The notes under the pieces: model-generated
What the model was told of the DNA's origin: nothing
The model's input: the letters and a program-made list of their open reading frames with translations, nothing else
Database searches by the model: none
Shown: positions 32,778 through 41,336 of the stretch, piece by piece
How positions within the stretch are numbered: position 1 is the first letter of the stretch
Layout: each line of letters starts with the position of its first letter
Program-made: the position numbers and the translations under genes
From: Candidatus Nomurabacteria bacterium
GTDB taxonomy: Bacteria > Patescibacteriota > Saccharimonadia > Saccharimonadales > Saccharimonadaceae
Length of the DNA stretch: 55,854 nt
NCBI GenBank assembly: GCA_031275815.1
Contig: JAISOF010000005.1
Span: forward strand, 1-55,854
Reading direction: 5' to 3'

Positions 32778-34424
32778 TTATCCCCCTTTTGTTTCCATTT
32801 TATCATACTTCGTCGCTTTGTCGGTGACATCAAACTTGTTCATATACAGCCCTAGCGCCAAGCGGGTTTGGGCATAAAAGGCGGAGGCGGAGTTGTAAAC
32901 AATGGAGGTGACGGGCATTAGCACCCATTGGATGACCATCAAAACGGTTTTACCTTTTTTGTATCTTTTGGGGCGTTTGGGCAGCATTCTGATTGACATG
33001 ATGATGGTGACAAACAGTCCAATCATCGCCACAGTTTGGATGAGGGAAACGATACGGGGGAGCTCTTGAGCGGCGATATTGGTGCGGGCGCTGGGGCTGA
33101 ACAACACCGGTATGAACCCGCCAAACATCACGATTAAAGCAGTGTATGCCCACGTCACGTGGCTGTCGATGAGTCGCCACAATTTCATGAGACAATCGCC
33201 AAACGGCACGTTGCGCCGCCGCGAAAACAATCTGGTAGCAACGTATGCAATGTCGGCTGCACCGTATGCCCAGCGCCGAAGTTGCACGAACTGACCTTTC
33301 AGAGTTTTCCAAAAGGTGAATGACAGCACTGCGTCCTGCCCCATCGGTAAATGGATGGGGAGTACTGAATAATTTCCGTCGAAATAAAAATAACTGCGCC
33401 AATACTGGTGCCCGTCCTCTGTGATACTTCTCGTGCTCCAAAAATCCATTTCGGACAGCGCGTCCAAACTTTGCGAATGGGAGGCAAAATTGCGCAAAAT
33501 GTGCGGGCGCATAGAGGAAACCACCGTCCAAAATGAATTGCCGGTGGCAATGACGCGCATCATCGCCGGCGCGTCCCAGATATTGTTGGTAAACAGCGAA
33601 ACCGGTTGATATGACCGGCGTTTGCGGTCGGGGCAACAGATGTATTCATATGCCACCGCGTCGAAATAGTACTTGTGCGGGCGGTTGTCGGAGTCCAAAG
33701 TTGTGACAATCACGTCGCTAAACCGCACTTTTTGTTTGCGAAAATATTTCGCCAAAAACCGTCCGGCGTTGGTGATATTACCGCCTTTACCCACCACTTC
33801 GTTTTTTATTCCCTCTTTGTGCAGGGCGGGGAACATGTCCAAAAAAACGCCTTTGTATTCCTTTTGCAAGGTTTCCACTGTTTCTTTGGTGGCTGCCCCG
33901 CCACGCTCTTCATACGCCAACACCATGACAATCTGCTTGTTGGGATAAGCGGTGTTTTTCACGGCGTCGATGGTCGGGCGCAAAACGTCCAAACTTTCGT
34001 TATAAATCGCCACAATCACCGCGTGGATGATTTGGTCGGGGTCGGGATAATCGCCAGTTTCCGCCGCTGAGATGAAACGTAAGTTTTCCAGATGTTTTTG
34101 ATAGCCAAAGCTGGTGTGTTTTTCGCTTTTTAATTCGTCATAATATTTTCGGGGATTTTTCAGTTGCACTAGCCGTTCACGCCAATCAACTTTCAAAGCT
34201 CGGTGCATAATACTGTATCCGTTCAAGGTACGGAACGCTACACCAATCGCTTTCACAAACACCACTACTACTATCAATAGGACATATCCCACACCCCACA
34301 CCGGATTGAGATACGACAACAAAAACAGCAACAACACCGCCGCATAACTGATGAGAGCCGGGAATATTTCAAAAAAACGATACAGCGGCTTGCGTTTTCC
34401 CATCGGCAATTCCAGACTGCGCAT
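32778..34424 (-). CDS. Membrane glycosyltransferase, GT2 family
   Basis: A processive-type inner-membrane GT2 enzyme of 548 aa. Two N-terminal spans (about residues 17-62) precede a cytosolic GT-A domain with AVIVAIYNES, the TTLDSDNRP nucleotide-metal (DxD-like) motif, the TEDGHQYWR acceptor/catalytic TED motif and QLRRWAYG (the QxxRW signature of cellulose/hyaluronan-type synthases). Three or four C-terminal spans follow. It probably polymerises or adds sugars to an envelope glycan. It overlaps the upstream small membrane-protein gene by one base (TGATG). Confidence 0.88.
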   Translation of the reverse strand: MRSLELPMGKRKPLYRFFEIFPALISYAAVLLLFLLSYLNPVWGVGYVLLIVVVVFVKAIGVAFRTLNGYSIMHRALKVDWRERLVQLKNPRKYYDELKSEKHTSFGYQKHLENLRFISAAETGDYPDPDQIIHAVIVAIYNESLDVLRPTIDAVKNTAYPNKQIVMVLAYEERGGAATKETVETLQKEYKGVFLDMFPALHKEGIKNEVVGKGGNITNAGRFLAKYFRKQKVRFSDVIVTTLDSDNRPHKYYFDAVAYEYICCPDRKRRSYQPVSLFTNNIWDAPAMMRVIATGNSFWTVVSSMRPHILRNFASHSQSLDALSEMDFWSTRSITEDGHQYWRSYFYFDGNYSVLPIHLPMGQDAVLSFTFWKTLKGQFVQLRRWAYGAADIAYVATRLFSRRRNVPFGDCLMKLWRLIDSHVTWAYTALIVMFGGFIPVLFSPSARTNIAAQELPRIVSLIQTVAMIGLFVTIIMSIRMLPKRPKRYKKGKTVLMVIQWVLMPVTSIVYNSASAFYAQTRLALGLYMNKFDVTDKATKYDKMETKGG

Positions 34425-34807
34425 CAGCCAAGCATCCTGTTTGTGTCAATCACTCGGAGCATCACTAGCAGCAGAATGAAGAGTATCACGACGCTGGCGC
34501 TGATAAACAGCCGCGCGAACGCTCCGCCACTTTTGATGAAAATGCGCGGCACAAGGACGCTGTGCAAAACCCCAATCAACAGCGCCATCACTGGAAACAC
34601 AAACTGAAACTGCCATTTGCTGTCGCTGTAATTGTTGACTTTGCCGAGATCAGTATAATGAGAAAGGACTTGTAATTGTTTCGGCTCAATCATCACAAAC
34701 CCCACCGTCGCCACGATTGCGCCCAACACAAACAGCAAGACAACCCGCCAAATCAGTTTGCGGTCGGCTTGCCAGATTTCTTTGAAGTTATATATTAATT
34801 CTTTCAT
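34424..34807 (-). CDS. Small membrane protein coupled to the GT2 enzyme
   Basis: The 127-aa protein has three predicted spans: near residues 20-40 (VVLLFVLGAIVATVGFVMI), 70-88 and 100-120. No family recognised. Its stop overlaps the GT2 start by one base, so it may be a subunit or partner of the glycosyltransferase. AAAGAG before the ATG is a weak ribosome site. Confidence 0.7.
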   Translation of the reverse strand: MKELIYNFKEIWQADRKLIWRVVLLFVLGAIVATVGFVMIEPKQLQVLSHYTDLGKVNNYSDSKWQFQFVFPVMALLIGVLHSVLVPRIFIKSGGAFARLFISASVVILFILLLVMLRVIDTNRMLG

Positions 34808-34894
34808 ATTTGCTCTTTAAAAAGCGTTGGTTGATGGATATAATGTTCATTTTAGCACAAAAACTTAAAAATCGAAACTTTAGTTTTGGCGGGG

Positions 34895-35100
34895 GTCTTG
34901 TTGCATAATTCCCCCGTTGTTTTTACGGAGGAGCGGTTGTTGGGTTTTTCACGGGCGAAAAGCTGCTTGATGTTAGGGTTGCCTGTTGTTGGTTTTTGTC
35001 ACGGACGAAAAGCTACTAATAGATAATTCTTGGTCATACCAGCGTTGGGGTTTCTTGAGGATGAGTTTTGAAGTTTGTGGTGATAGTACTCCTGCCATCT
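34895..35100 (+). repeat. A-type repeat module, copy A3 with internal duplication
   Basis: CTTGTTGCATAATTCCCCC, GGAGGAG and GTTGTTGGG, then two successive TTTTT-CACGG-GAAAAGCT hairpin blocks (near 34946-34963 and 34991-35013). The GAGTTTTGAAGTTTGTGG stretch shared with the 31467 copy follows. It opens an 832-nt gene-free region (34808-35639) that holds this module, a tandem 27-mer, the B3 copy and the rpmG promoter. Confidence 0.7.
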
Positions 35101-35209
35101 ACCCCCACCCCCTCAAGGGGACAATGCCCAAGTAATTACTATTAGCTAGCTTTTCTGTTGGGATAGATGGGAGGTTTTTAGTCGCACAACACAGATTGCA
35201 AACTTTTTT

Positions 35210-35262
35210 CTCTGTTGCGGGTCAGACCTTGCTTTTCTCTGTTGCGGGTCAGACCTTGCTTT
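35210..35262. repeat. Two tandem copies of a 27-nt unit
   Basis: CTCTGTTGCGGGTCAGACCT plus TGCTTTT occurs at 35210-35236 and again at 35237-35262, essentially identical. It lies between the A3 and B3 modules. The near identity indicates a recent duplication. Confidence 0.85.
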
Positions 35263-35304
35263 GTTGCAAATTGCAAAACACTGAAAAAACTTGAGTAACC
35301 CCCA

Positions 35305-35563
35305 TCAAGGTCTTGTTGACACCAACCCCCACTTCACAGGACTCTTCAATCTGTGACGACAGATTGAAGCGAGGAACCGACTTCCACCGGTAACGACCGG
35401 ATGGCACGGTTTGAGTACCTGTGAATGTGGGTGGTTGTGCAACAAGAGCGGCAGGAAGAACATACTAACAAAAGAACTATACCAAGAAAACCGGCAAGGG
35501 AATTACACCAACAAGAGCGGCAAGCAGAATAAACCCAACAAAGGTGATTATGCAACAAAACCA
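35305..35563 (+). repeat. Structured interspersed repeat, copy B3, with full-length tail
   Basis: Outer stem 35326-35340 against 35418-35431; hairpin TTCAATCTGT-GACG-ACAGATTGAA; second hairpin with tip CCGGT-AACG-ACCGG (35387-35400), where other copies have CCAAT-AACG-ATTGG. The tail 35432-35563 is a string of imperfect 26-29-nt units (CAACAA...CGGCA) ending ATTATGCAACAAAACC, the inverse of the A-module start at 34898. Confidence 0.85.
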
Positions 35564-35579
35564 GTTGTAAGAATAGAGG

Positions 35580-35608
35580 TTGCGCGAAAAACAAAGATGT
35601 GATAGTAT
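35580..35608 (+). promoter_or_regulatory. rpmG promoter
   Basis: TTGCGC (35580-35585), 17-nt spacer, TAGTAT (35603-35608). AAGGAA precedes ATG 35640. The promoter lies 17 nt past the end of repeat B3. Confidence 0.6.
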
Positions 35609-35639
35609 TTAACAAGTTAGAAAATCATCAAGGAATGTT

Positions 35640-35849
35640 ATGGCAAAAAAGAACAATACAAAGCGAAAATTAGTTGGTTTAGTCAGCGAGGAGAGCGGCA
35701 ACCGCACTTATTACACGAAGAAAAACACGATGAACACGCCGGACAAGTTGACTTTGCGCAAATATGACCCCGTGTTGAAAAAACATGTTCAGTACGTGGA
35801 AACCAAGAAAAATCTTGGTCGCAACGAAGTCAAGAAGAAAAAGAACTAA
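35640..35849 (+). CDS. rpmG: 50S ribosomal protein L33
   Basis: This 69-aa basic protein fits L33: an N-terminal RKLVGLVSEESGNRTYYTKK strand region, then NTPDKLTLRKYDPVLKKHVQY, the conserved NTP-x-[KR]-L-x-x-x-K-[FY]-x-P core, and a KKKN tail. It has none of the zinc-binding cysteines, so it is the zinc-free (C-minus) form. It is monocistronic, with its own promoter and a terminator. Confidence 0.92.
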   Translation: MAKKNNTKRKLVGLVSEESGNRTYYTKKNTMNTPDKLTLRKYDPVLKKHVQYVETKKNLGRNEVKKKKN

Positions 35850-35880
35850 CCCCCGCTTTGCGCAAGCGGAGGTTGGTTTT
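35848..35880 (+). terminator. rpmG terminator
   Basis: AACC-C-CCGCTT (35848-35858) pairs with AAGCGG-A-GGTT (35864-35874) around TGCGC, then GGTTTT. It overlaps the stop codon. Confidence 0.65.
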
Positions 35881-35943
35881 GGAAATAGCTCCGCGCGGTC
35901 GAGCGAGGTGGGCGCTCTTTGAAATCACGGCTCGCATGGGACT

Positions 35944-36639
35944 TTACACGCTCGGAAAGTCAGGATGGGCTTTCAAAAACTCGTCATTGTGCGCCACGCC
36001 GCGCCGCATGGGGACGCGCTGTGCGCAGAGCGGACAGACATCCTCTTCGTAAGTGTCGATGCTCTCTGTCAACTCGCTTGCCGCAAGCACGACGGGCACG
36101 CCACAATCGCTTTCTTGCACCCCTTTGCTGCGCTTAACTGCCACCACCCCAGCCAAAACTTCGGCGCCTTGACTCTGCAAAAACTCGGAGACTTTCCGCA
36201 TGCTACTGCCGGTGGTCAAGAGGTCGTCGACAATGATGACTTTGGCGCCGTCGACCAGTTGAGCAAACGGCATTTTCGGTGGAAACTTGAAAGTTTCACC
36301 ATCCGACACGCACCAGATGCTTTTGAGGTGCTCATACCTGCCGTCATTGTTGTTTCGCAGGTATTCAGTGGTGACATACGCCAACAAAGGCCCAGCGTTA
36401 CCCAAACCCACGAGCAAGTCCGGCACCCGCGTCGTACCTTGATGATAGTAATAGTGGAACTCCACAATCGCGTAGCGCAATGCCCAACTCAGGGTCTTCA
36501 CGAATTTTGGATAAGGCAACCCCACGCGTAAATCAATATACGCGTTGGAATGTTTTCCACTCGCGAGTTTGTAATGCCCCTCCAAATCAACGGCATCAAG
36601 TTCTTTCAGCGCGTTGATGATGCTTTTGCCCCACATCAT
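35944..36639 (-). CDS. pyrE: Orotate phosphoribosyltransferase
   Basis: Makes orotidine 5'-monophosphate from orotate and PRPP. The 231-aa type I phosphoribosyltransferase has GHYKLASGKHSNAYIDLRV near the N-terminus (orotate-specific), the hood region, and the PRPP loop VIIVDDLLTTGSS in the middle. The C-terminus has a CPLCAQRVP cysteine pair plus another Cys, beyond the usual domain. ATG 36639 has GGGGAGGTG upstream, which overlaps the pyrF stop. The two genes form a pyrF-pyrE unit; no other pyr genes are in the window. Confidence 0.88.
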   Translation of the reverse strand: MMWGKSIINALKELDAVDLEGHYKLASGKHSNAYIDLRVGLPYPKFVKTLSWALRYAIVEFHYYYHQGTTRVPDLLVGLGNAGPLLAYVTTEYLRNNNDGRYEHLKSIWCVSDGETFKFPPKMPFAQLVDGAKVIIVDDLLTTGSSMRKVSEFLQSQGAEVLAGVVAVKRSKGVQESDCGVPVVLAASELTESIDTYEEDVCPLCAQRVPMRRGVAHNDEFLKAHPDFPSV

Positions 36640-36643
36640 GCTA

Positions 36644-37408
36644 TTACACCTCCCCAAAATGGGCAACTAGCCGTTGCCAGTTGCGATGAACCCTTTCAAC
36701 GATATCTTGTTCAGCGCCATCAGTCAGATTGCTGCCGATGATTAGCCGGTCGGCGCCCGACCCAAAAGCTTTGCTGGGGGTCATTACGCGCGCTTGGTCG
36801 CGCACGTCCGTTTCAGGCAGGCGAACCCCCGGCGTGTTCAGGTTGAGATGGTCGAACTCGCGGTGTTTGCGGATGACGGTCGCTTCTTTCGGAGCGCACA
36901 CCACATCCGTAAATCCCGCTCTGCTCAGCAAGCTGACATAAAATAACACTTGCTTATCCGCCGAACGACGGAACTCTTGAAAGACCATGCCGCGATTTTT
37001 GGCGTTGGTTTTCGACGTCAGCACTGTCACTCCACAGGGATTGACACTGTTTTCGAGGCAAGTGCTGGCAAAGCGTTTCAGCCCGTCAAGTTGCTTGTGG
37101 TCGCTACCGGCAAAAACACCGTTAGAGCAGATGCCAGCCATGCAGTCCAACATAAACGGCTGGTACTGTCCATAGTGTCTGGCGATTTGCGCCACCTTTT
37201 CCGGAATCTCGACAATTTTTGCATCGGCAAAAACTTGGTATCCCAAGCTTTCCACGACGTTAATCGTGTGGATACCGAACTGTTCAAAGAATAGTCGGTC
37301 CAGCTTGATGATGATACCCGCCGGAAGGACGCCGGACTTCAAAACCCGGCATAAATCATCGAGCGGCAGGTCAGCGCTCCAGATGATTTTGTTTGGATAG
37401 AGTTTCAT
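36644..37408 (-). CDS. pyrF: Orotidine 5'-phosphate decarboxylase with variant DxKxxE motif
   Basis: Final step of UMP synthesis. The TIM-barrel of 254 aa has IIIKLDRLFFEQFG, then VFADAKIVEIPEKV (Asp62, Lys64, Glu67), and the C-terminal TPGVRLPETDVRDQARVMTP then GADRLIIGSNLTDG phosphate-binding region. The family catalytic motif is DxKxxD; here the last Asp is Glu. That is a conservative change at a charged catalytic residue, so reduced or altered activity is possible. AAGGAGG precedes the ATG. It is followed by pyrE four bases later. Confidence 0.82.
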   Translation of the reverse strand: MKLYPNKIIWSADLPLDDLCRVLKSGVLPAGIIIKLDRLFFEQFGIHTINVVESLGYQVFADAKIVEIPEKVAQIARHYGQYQPFMLDCMAGICSNGVFAGSDHKQLDGLKRFASTCLENSVNPCGVTVLTSKTNAKNRGMVFQEFRRSADKQVLFYVSLLSRAGFTDVVCAPKEATVIRKHREFDHLNLNTPGVRLPETDVRDQARVMTPSKAFGSGADRLIIGSNLTDGAEQDIVERVHRNWQRLVAHFGEV

Positions 37409-37552
37409 TTTCTCCTCCTTTCAGGTTGGGGGTGATTGAGCTATTTCCAATTTAAAGGTCCAGTTTGGAACATGTAACCATCTTGCGCCAAAAGGCGTAG
37501 TTTTGCAAGCTTGAACGTGATGAGGCGGGGTTGTGCAATAAAGTTTATAAAC

Positions 37553-38737
37553 TTATAAACTGCGAAAATCTACATCGCGCAAAGTGTTCATGAAGTACAA
37601 AAAAGCGTCATACGGCGAATCGTACGCCGAGAAATACGCATGTACGTCGCCGTCGCTCCAGTACTTTGTGCACATATAATACAAATGATCGGAAGTTTGC
37701 AAGTTGCGCCAATCGGCAATCAACTGCGCATTTTCGGTTTTCAAAACCGCCTCTTCCAGCGCATAAAGGTTTTTCGCCGCCTCGTGTTGCATGGCATTGC
37801 CCAGCCACGCTGAAAGGTCGCGCTCGGTGTCCGCCCACGTCACAGTTTCCGGCATGGACACTTCGTCAATCGCCTCGTATTGTTCGGAAGCGCCCGAAAC
37901 AGTCAAGAAATTGTTCTCCGGACTCTCTAAAAAGCGCCCCACAAACTGCTCAAAGAACTGGAACACTCCCGTGTCCGCCCACTGATGTTCACCAAAAGTC
38001 TCAAAATCCATAAACAAATTGATGAGCGGCCCGTTCAAAGTGGAGTTTTCCACCCAAGTCAGATATTTTTCCGCCGACAGGGGGTGTTCCGTCCAGTTTT
38101 TGTCCGAAAAACGAAACGCAATATCATCACTCAAGCGGTAATTTTTCAACAACAACTTGATTTTATTGGTGCCGGTCGGGCGATACACAAAATTAGGGGA
38201 GCGCTCGCGAAGAATCCTGTCCCAGCCCTCCGCCAAAACAGTCTCAAAACCAAACTCCTCCGCCCAGCTTGCCAAATCGTCGTTATACGCCAACTCGGTA
38301 TTACGGAATGCCTTGCTCTTCACGCCAAACAAATCCTGAATCTTGGCTTGGTGCTGTTTCACTTGCCGCTCAAACTCGGATTTTGAGAAGAAAAACGCCA
38401 AAGAATGGTGGTAAGTTTCCGCCACAATCTCCACGCGACCGGTGGCGACCAAACGTTTCAAGGTGTCGATGATGTCCCCACCCCACATTTCAGCTTGCTC
38501 CAAAAAGGTGCCAGTGACAGAAAGCGAAAACTGGAAGTTGGGATGAGCACCAAGCAACTTTTCCAACAGAGTCAACATTGGGCGATAAGACTTTTCCGCG
38601 ACCTTATCAAAAACCAGCTGGTTGTTGATGTGGGCGCTGTCTGAAAAATAGTCCGCGCGATTACCCACGTCAAAAATACTGTATTCGCGTACGCGAAACG
38701 GCTGGTGCATGTGTAGATATAATACACAGGAGCGCAT
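37553..38737 (-). CDS. Glycoside hydrolase family 57 (alpha-amylase or branching type)
   Basis: A cytoplasmic 394-aa (beta/alpha)7-barrel enzyme acting on alpha-glucans. It shows the five-region pattern: LYLHMHQPFRV (region 1), LSVTGTFLEQ, FRNTELAYND with the nucleophile Glu148, MDFETFGEHQW with the acid Asp244, and a helical C-terminus. GH57 members are amylases, 4-alpha-glucanotransferases or branching enzymes; which one cannot be decided. ATG 38737 overlaps the GT4 stop (TAATG) and has GGAGG upstream, so the pair is coupled, as commonly seen for GH57-GT4 alpha-glucan loci. Confidence 0.88.
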   Translation of the reverse strand: MRSCVLYLHMHQPFRVREYSIFDVGNRADYFSDSAHINNQLVFDKVAEKSYRPMLTLLEKLLGAHPNFQFSLSVTGTFLEQAEMWGGDIIDTLKRLVATGRVEIVAETYHHSLAFFFSKSEFERQVKQHQAKIQDLFGVKSKAFRNTELAYNDDLASWAEEFGFETVLAEGWDRILRERSPNFVYRPTGTNKIKLLLKNYRLSDDIAFRFSDKNWTEHPLSAEKYLTWVENSTLNGPLINLFMDFETFGEHQWADTGVFQFFEQFVGRFLESPENNFLTVSGASEQYEAIDEVSMPETVTWADTERDLSAWLGNAMQHEAAKNLYALEEAVLKTENAQLIADWRNLQTSDHLYYMCTKYWSDGDVHAYFSAYDSPYDAFLYFMNTLRDVDFRSL

Positions 38738-39957
38738 TAATAGTTCCTCCGACATTTCATAGTTCTATTATAAATATGCATAACCTTTTTTGCAATACCA
38801 TTCCACGAAATTTTAAGAAACTCTTTTGTAACATTTTGCCGCATCTCTGTTGTCAGAGCATTGGAACTAGAAGTTGCCACAAGCAGTTCCGCCAAGCGGC
38901 GCTCATCCCAGTAATCATACTTCAACACGCTGTGCAAAACTTCGCTGACGCCGGATTGCTTGGTCAGAATAACGGCGTTGTCACTGCTTGCCGCCTCCAA
39001 AGCCGTAATGCCAAAAGGTTCCGAGCGCGAACTCATGACAAATATATCAGATATGGTATAAACATCGCGAAGTTCCTTGCCGCGCACAAACCCTGTGAAA
39101 GCCACATTCTGCGCCACGCCAAGATTGGCAGACAGCTCCAACAACTCATCGCGAAGCTCACCGTCGCCCGCAATCAGCAACATAATCTTTGGGTTGAACT
39201 GAGTCGCCAGCGCCAACGCTCGGATGAGGTGGCTCAGCCCTTTCTGGATGGTCAAGCGGGCAATCACTGACACCACTGTCCACCCCTCTTGCTTTTTCTT
39301 CTCCAAAAACTGATAACTACTTTTTTCAAACATATACTCGTCGTCTATCTGGTTCGGACCGTTGTGCGCCACCTCAATCTTGTCCGCCAAAATGCCATAT
39401 CTGGCGACAATCAGATCTTTGGTCATCTGCGACACCGCGATAATCCGATCCGCCAACATCAATCCATCACGCTCAATATCGTGAATAATCGGGTTGCCGC
39501 CGTATTCGTCACCCCTGTCAAACTCTGTGGCGTGCACATGCGCAATCAAAGGTATACCCAACTTATGCTTGACCTTCACCCCCGCCTCCAAAGTCAACCA
39601 ATCGTGCGAGTGTACCACGTCAAATTCTTTGCCCTCCACGTGCTTGTCAACAAAATCTCCATAAAACTGCTGGATGTCGCGCAAAGACAAATGCTCGCCC
39701 AACTCTTTGCCGTCAATTATGCACGTGGTGATATTTTTGGAGTCATACGCCGAAGCTCCGAAGCGGTGAATTGGGTCGAGATTTGTGGCGTGCACAATCT
39801 CCATAAAGTCCACGTCATGTTTGGCGGTGTAAGGCAACACAAAACTAATTTTTGCTCCCTCGCCGGCCAAAGATTTCGCCAAATGATAACAAGCCACGCC
39901 AAGCCCCCCGCTGTTGTGCGGTGGTAGTTCCCAACCAAGCATCAAAATCTTCAACAC
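38737..39957 (-). CDS. GT4-family glycosyltransferase, glucan synthase-like
   Basis: The 406-aa GT-B fold enzyme begins MLGWELPPHNSGGLGVACYH, the sugar-donor glycine loop of glycogen/sucrose-synthase-like GT4. It has HSHDWLT at about residue 116, the IARLTIQKGL linker and the C-terminal donor motif SRSEPFGITALEA with the conserved Glu pair. It probably elongates an alpha-glucan from a nucleotide sugar. It starts with GTG 39957, or TTG one codon later, which is better spaced from AGGAGGT. It is coupled to GH57. The phosphorylase at 192 would degrade the product. Confidence 0.87.
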   Translation of the reverse strand: MLKILMLGWELPPHNSGGLGVACYHLAKSLAGEGAKISFVLPYTAKHDVDFMEIVHATNLDPIHRFGASAYDSKNITTCIIDGKELGEHLSLRDIQQFYGDFVDKHVEGKEFDVVHSHDWLTLEAGVKVKHKLGIPLIAHVHATEFDRGDEYGGNPIIHDIERDGLMLADRIIAVSQMTKDLIVARYGILADKIEVAHNGPNQIDDEYMFEKSSYQFLEKKKQEGWTVVSVIARLTIQKGLSHLIRALALATQFNPKIMLLIAGDGELRDELLELSANLGVAQNVAFTGFVRGKELRDVYTISDIFVMSSRSEPFGITALEAASSDNAVILTKQSGVSEVLHSVLKYDYWDERRLAELLVATSSSNALTTEMRQNVTKEFLKISWNGIAKKVMHIYNRTMKCRRNY

Positions 39958-40062
39958 GTACCTCCTATCCCACCATTGTACTGGATGATTCCGCTTTTGT
40001 CTAGATTTTTTGCGGATTTTGTTCGGAACTTACATATAACCAAGCTTTTTCCACAAAACAAG

Positions 40063-40091
40063 TTGACTTTTTGGTAACCGCCTCGTATTAT
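40063..40091 (+). promoter_or_regulatory. Strong promoter of the 40111 gene
   Basis: TTGACT (40063-40068), 17-nt spacer, TATTAT (40086-40091); AGGAGG follows before ATG 40111. Confidence 0.75.
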
Positions 40092-40110
40092 TTTAAGCAT
40101 AGGAGGTATC

Positions 40111-41229
40111 ATGGATTCTAATCAAGTTCCGGCACCAAGCACAGAGGGTGAAGTTGCCGCAAACAGCGCGCCAGTCGCGAACCATATCAGTGACAATGGG
40201 GTGGCGCACGTCAACGCGTCTGGGCAAAAACCACACGTTGCGGCGTTCAGCAAGCTGTTCAGTTTCAAATATATATTAAGTTTGACGACGGGCTGGCTGA
40301 CGGTCGGATTTCTGATTGCGATTTTGTCCATCTCCATTCATTTTATGTTCAACCAAGACGACACTCATTCCGCTTATAGCGCGTCCATTTTTGGCGCGTT
40401 GTACAGCACACTGCTAGCATCCGCAGTGGTGTTTGCGGTGGCGCACATTTTCCTTTATGCCATGACCATCAAAAACGCCGAAGCCCGCCACTCCAAAATC
40501 ACAAGAGCAGCCGGACTAATCTTCTCCGGCGGCTTGGCGTTATCAGCGCTGGGTTTTGTGTCCAGTTTGTTTTATGTTTTATTCGGTCCGGCGCTAGGGC
40601 TACTCAACATCAGTGGCGAAGAAATTGGCGAAAATGTTTTGGTTTCACTGGTTGGCGTGGTAGTCGCCAGCGGTGTGATGGTCGCGCATCTGATTGCCAA
40701 GTCGCAAAAATCTGGTCTTATATATGCCTCATCGTTGGGCGTCGTATTGCTCACTGGCACAATTTTATTGATTGTGTTGCCGATAGCGGACGTGCGCGGC
40801 TTTGTCAGCGATGACAAAAAGACTAGCGATTTGTCGCTGATTGAATCCGCCATCAACAGTTATGTCAACGAGCATAGCAGCTCGCCAAAAGCCTTAACAG
40901 ATTTGCCAAAAGACCAAGTCAAGGATTTGAAAGGCAGGTTGTCAGATTATGATTACACCGTCAAGTCAACCACGACGCGCACCATAACATACGAGCTGTG
41001 CGCCGGCGGTTTTACGAAAGACACGCTTGAGGACGCCGGCGGCTATTATTACGATTCCAGCGACAGTTCCACATCTTCTTCGTTTTATGAGCATGGAAAA
41101 GGCAAGCAATGTTGGACTCGCCAGAAAACAATTTATAGCAGTATCTATTACTCCGACGACGAGGACGACTATTATGATTATGACGGTTATGAGGGGGTTG
41201 AGAGTTATCATAATTATTATGATTTGTGA
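40111..41229 (+). CDS. Multi-span membrane protein with acidic Tyr/Asp-rich tail
   Basis: Of 372 aa, about 45 cytoplasmic residues precede five predicted spans (about 57-230). A soluble domain follows (SLIESAINSYVNEHSSSPKA region, resembling the helix-loop start of pseudopilin-type domains) with two cysteines. The last 40 residues are extremely rich in Tyr, Asp, Ser and Glu. No family is assigned with confidence. It has a strong promoter and an AGGAGG site. The next gene has its own promoter, so this is probably a single-gene unit. Confidence 0.7.
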   Translation: MDSNQVPAPSTEGEVAANSAPVANHISDNGVAHVNASGQKPHVAAFSKLFSFKYILSLTTGWLTVGFLIAILSISIHFMFNQDDTHSAYSASIFGALYSTLLASAVVFAVAHIFLYAMTIKNAEARHSKITRAAGLIFSGGLALSALGFVSSLFYVLFGPALGLLNISGEEIGENVLVSLVGVVVASGVMVAHLIAKSQKSGLIYASSLGVVLLTGTILLIVLPIADVRGFVSDDKKTSDLSLIESAINSYVNEHSSSPKALTDLPKDQVKDLKGRLSDYDYTVKSTTTRTITYELCAGGFTKDTLEDAGGYYYDSSDSSTSSSFYEHGKGKQCWTRQKTIYSSIYYSDDEDDYYDYDGYEGVESYHNYYDL

Positions 41230-41284
41230 TTTTTGGGGAGGTTCTCGTGCTAACAAAAACCAAACTAATTCTGCAACAAGGCTA

Positions 41285-41313
41285 TTTACATCACAAAAAG
41301 TCTATGCTAAAAT
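41285..41313 (+). promoter_or_regulatory. Promoter of the 41337 gene
   Basis: TTTACA (41285-41290), 17-nt spacer, TAAAAT (41308-41313), then AAGGAGG before GTG 41337. Confidence 0.6.
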
Positions 41314-41336
41314 ACATTCAATAAGGAGGAAAAAAA

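Noticed and set aside
35432-35563. CRISPR-like array from the regularly spaced CAACAA/CGGCA units
   Set aside because: Units are contiguous and imperfect with no unique spacers, and no cas gene is in the window.
35346-35615. Cys-rich open reading frames across the B repeats (also around 18512-18760, 47835-48410 and the 5' extension of the ZIP frame)
   Set aside because: They are translations of the same repeat DNA in different frames, lack ribosome sites and shift frame between copies. The conserved element is nucleotide structure, not a protein.
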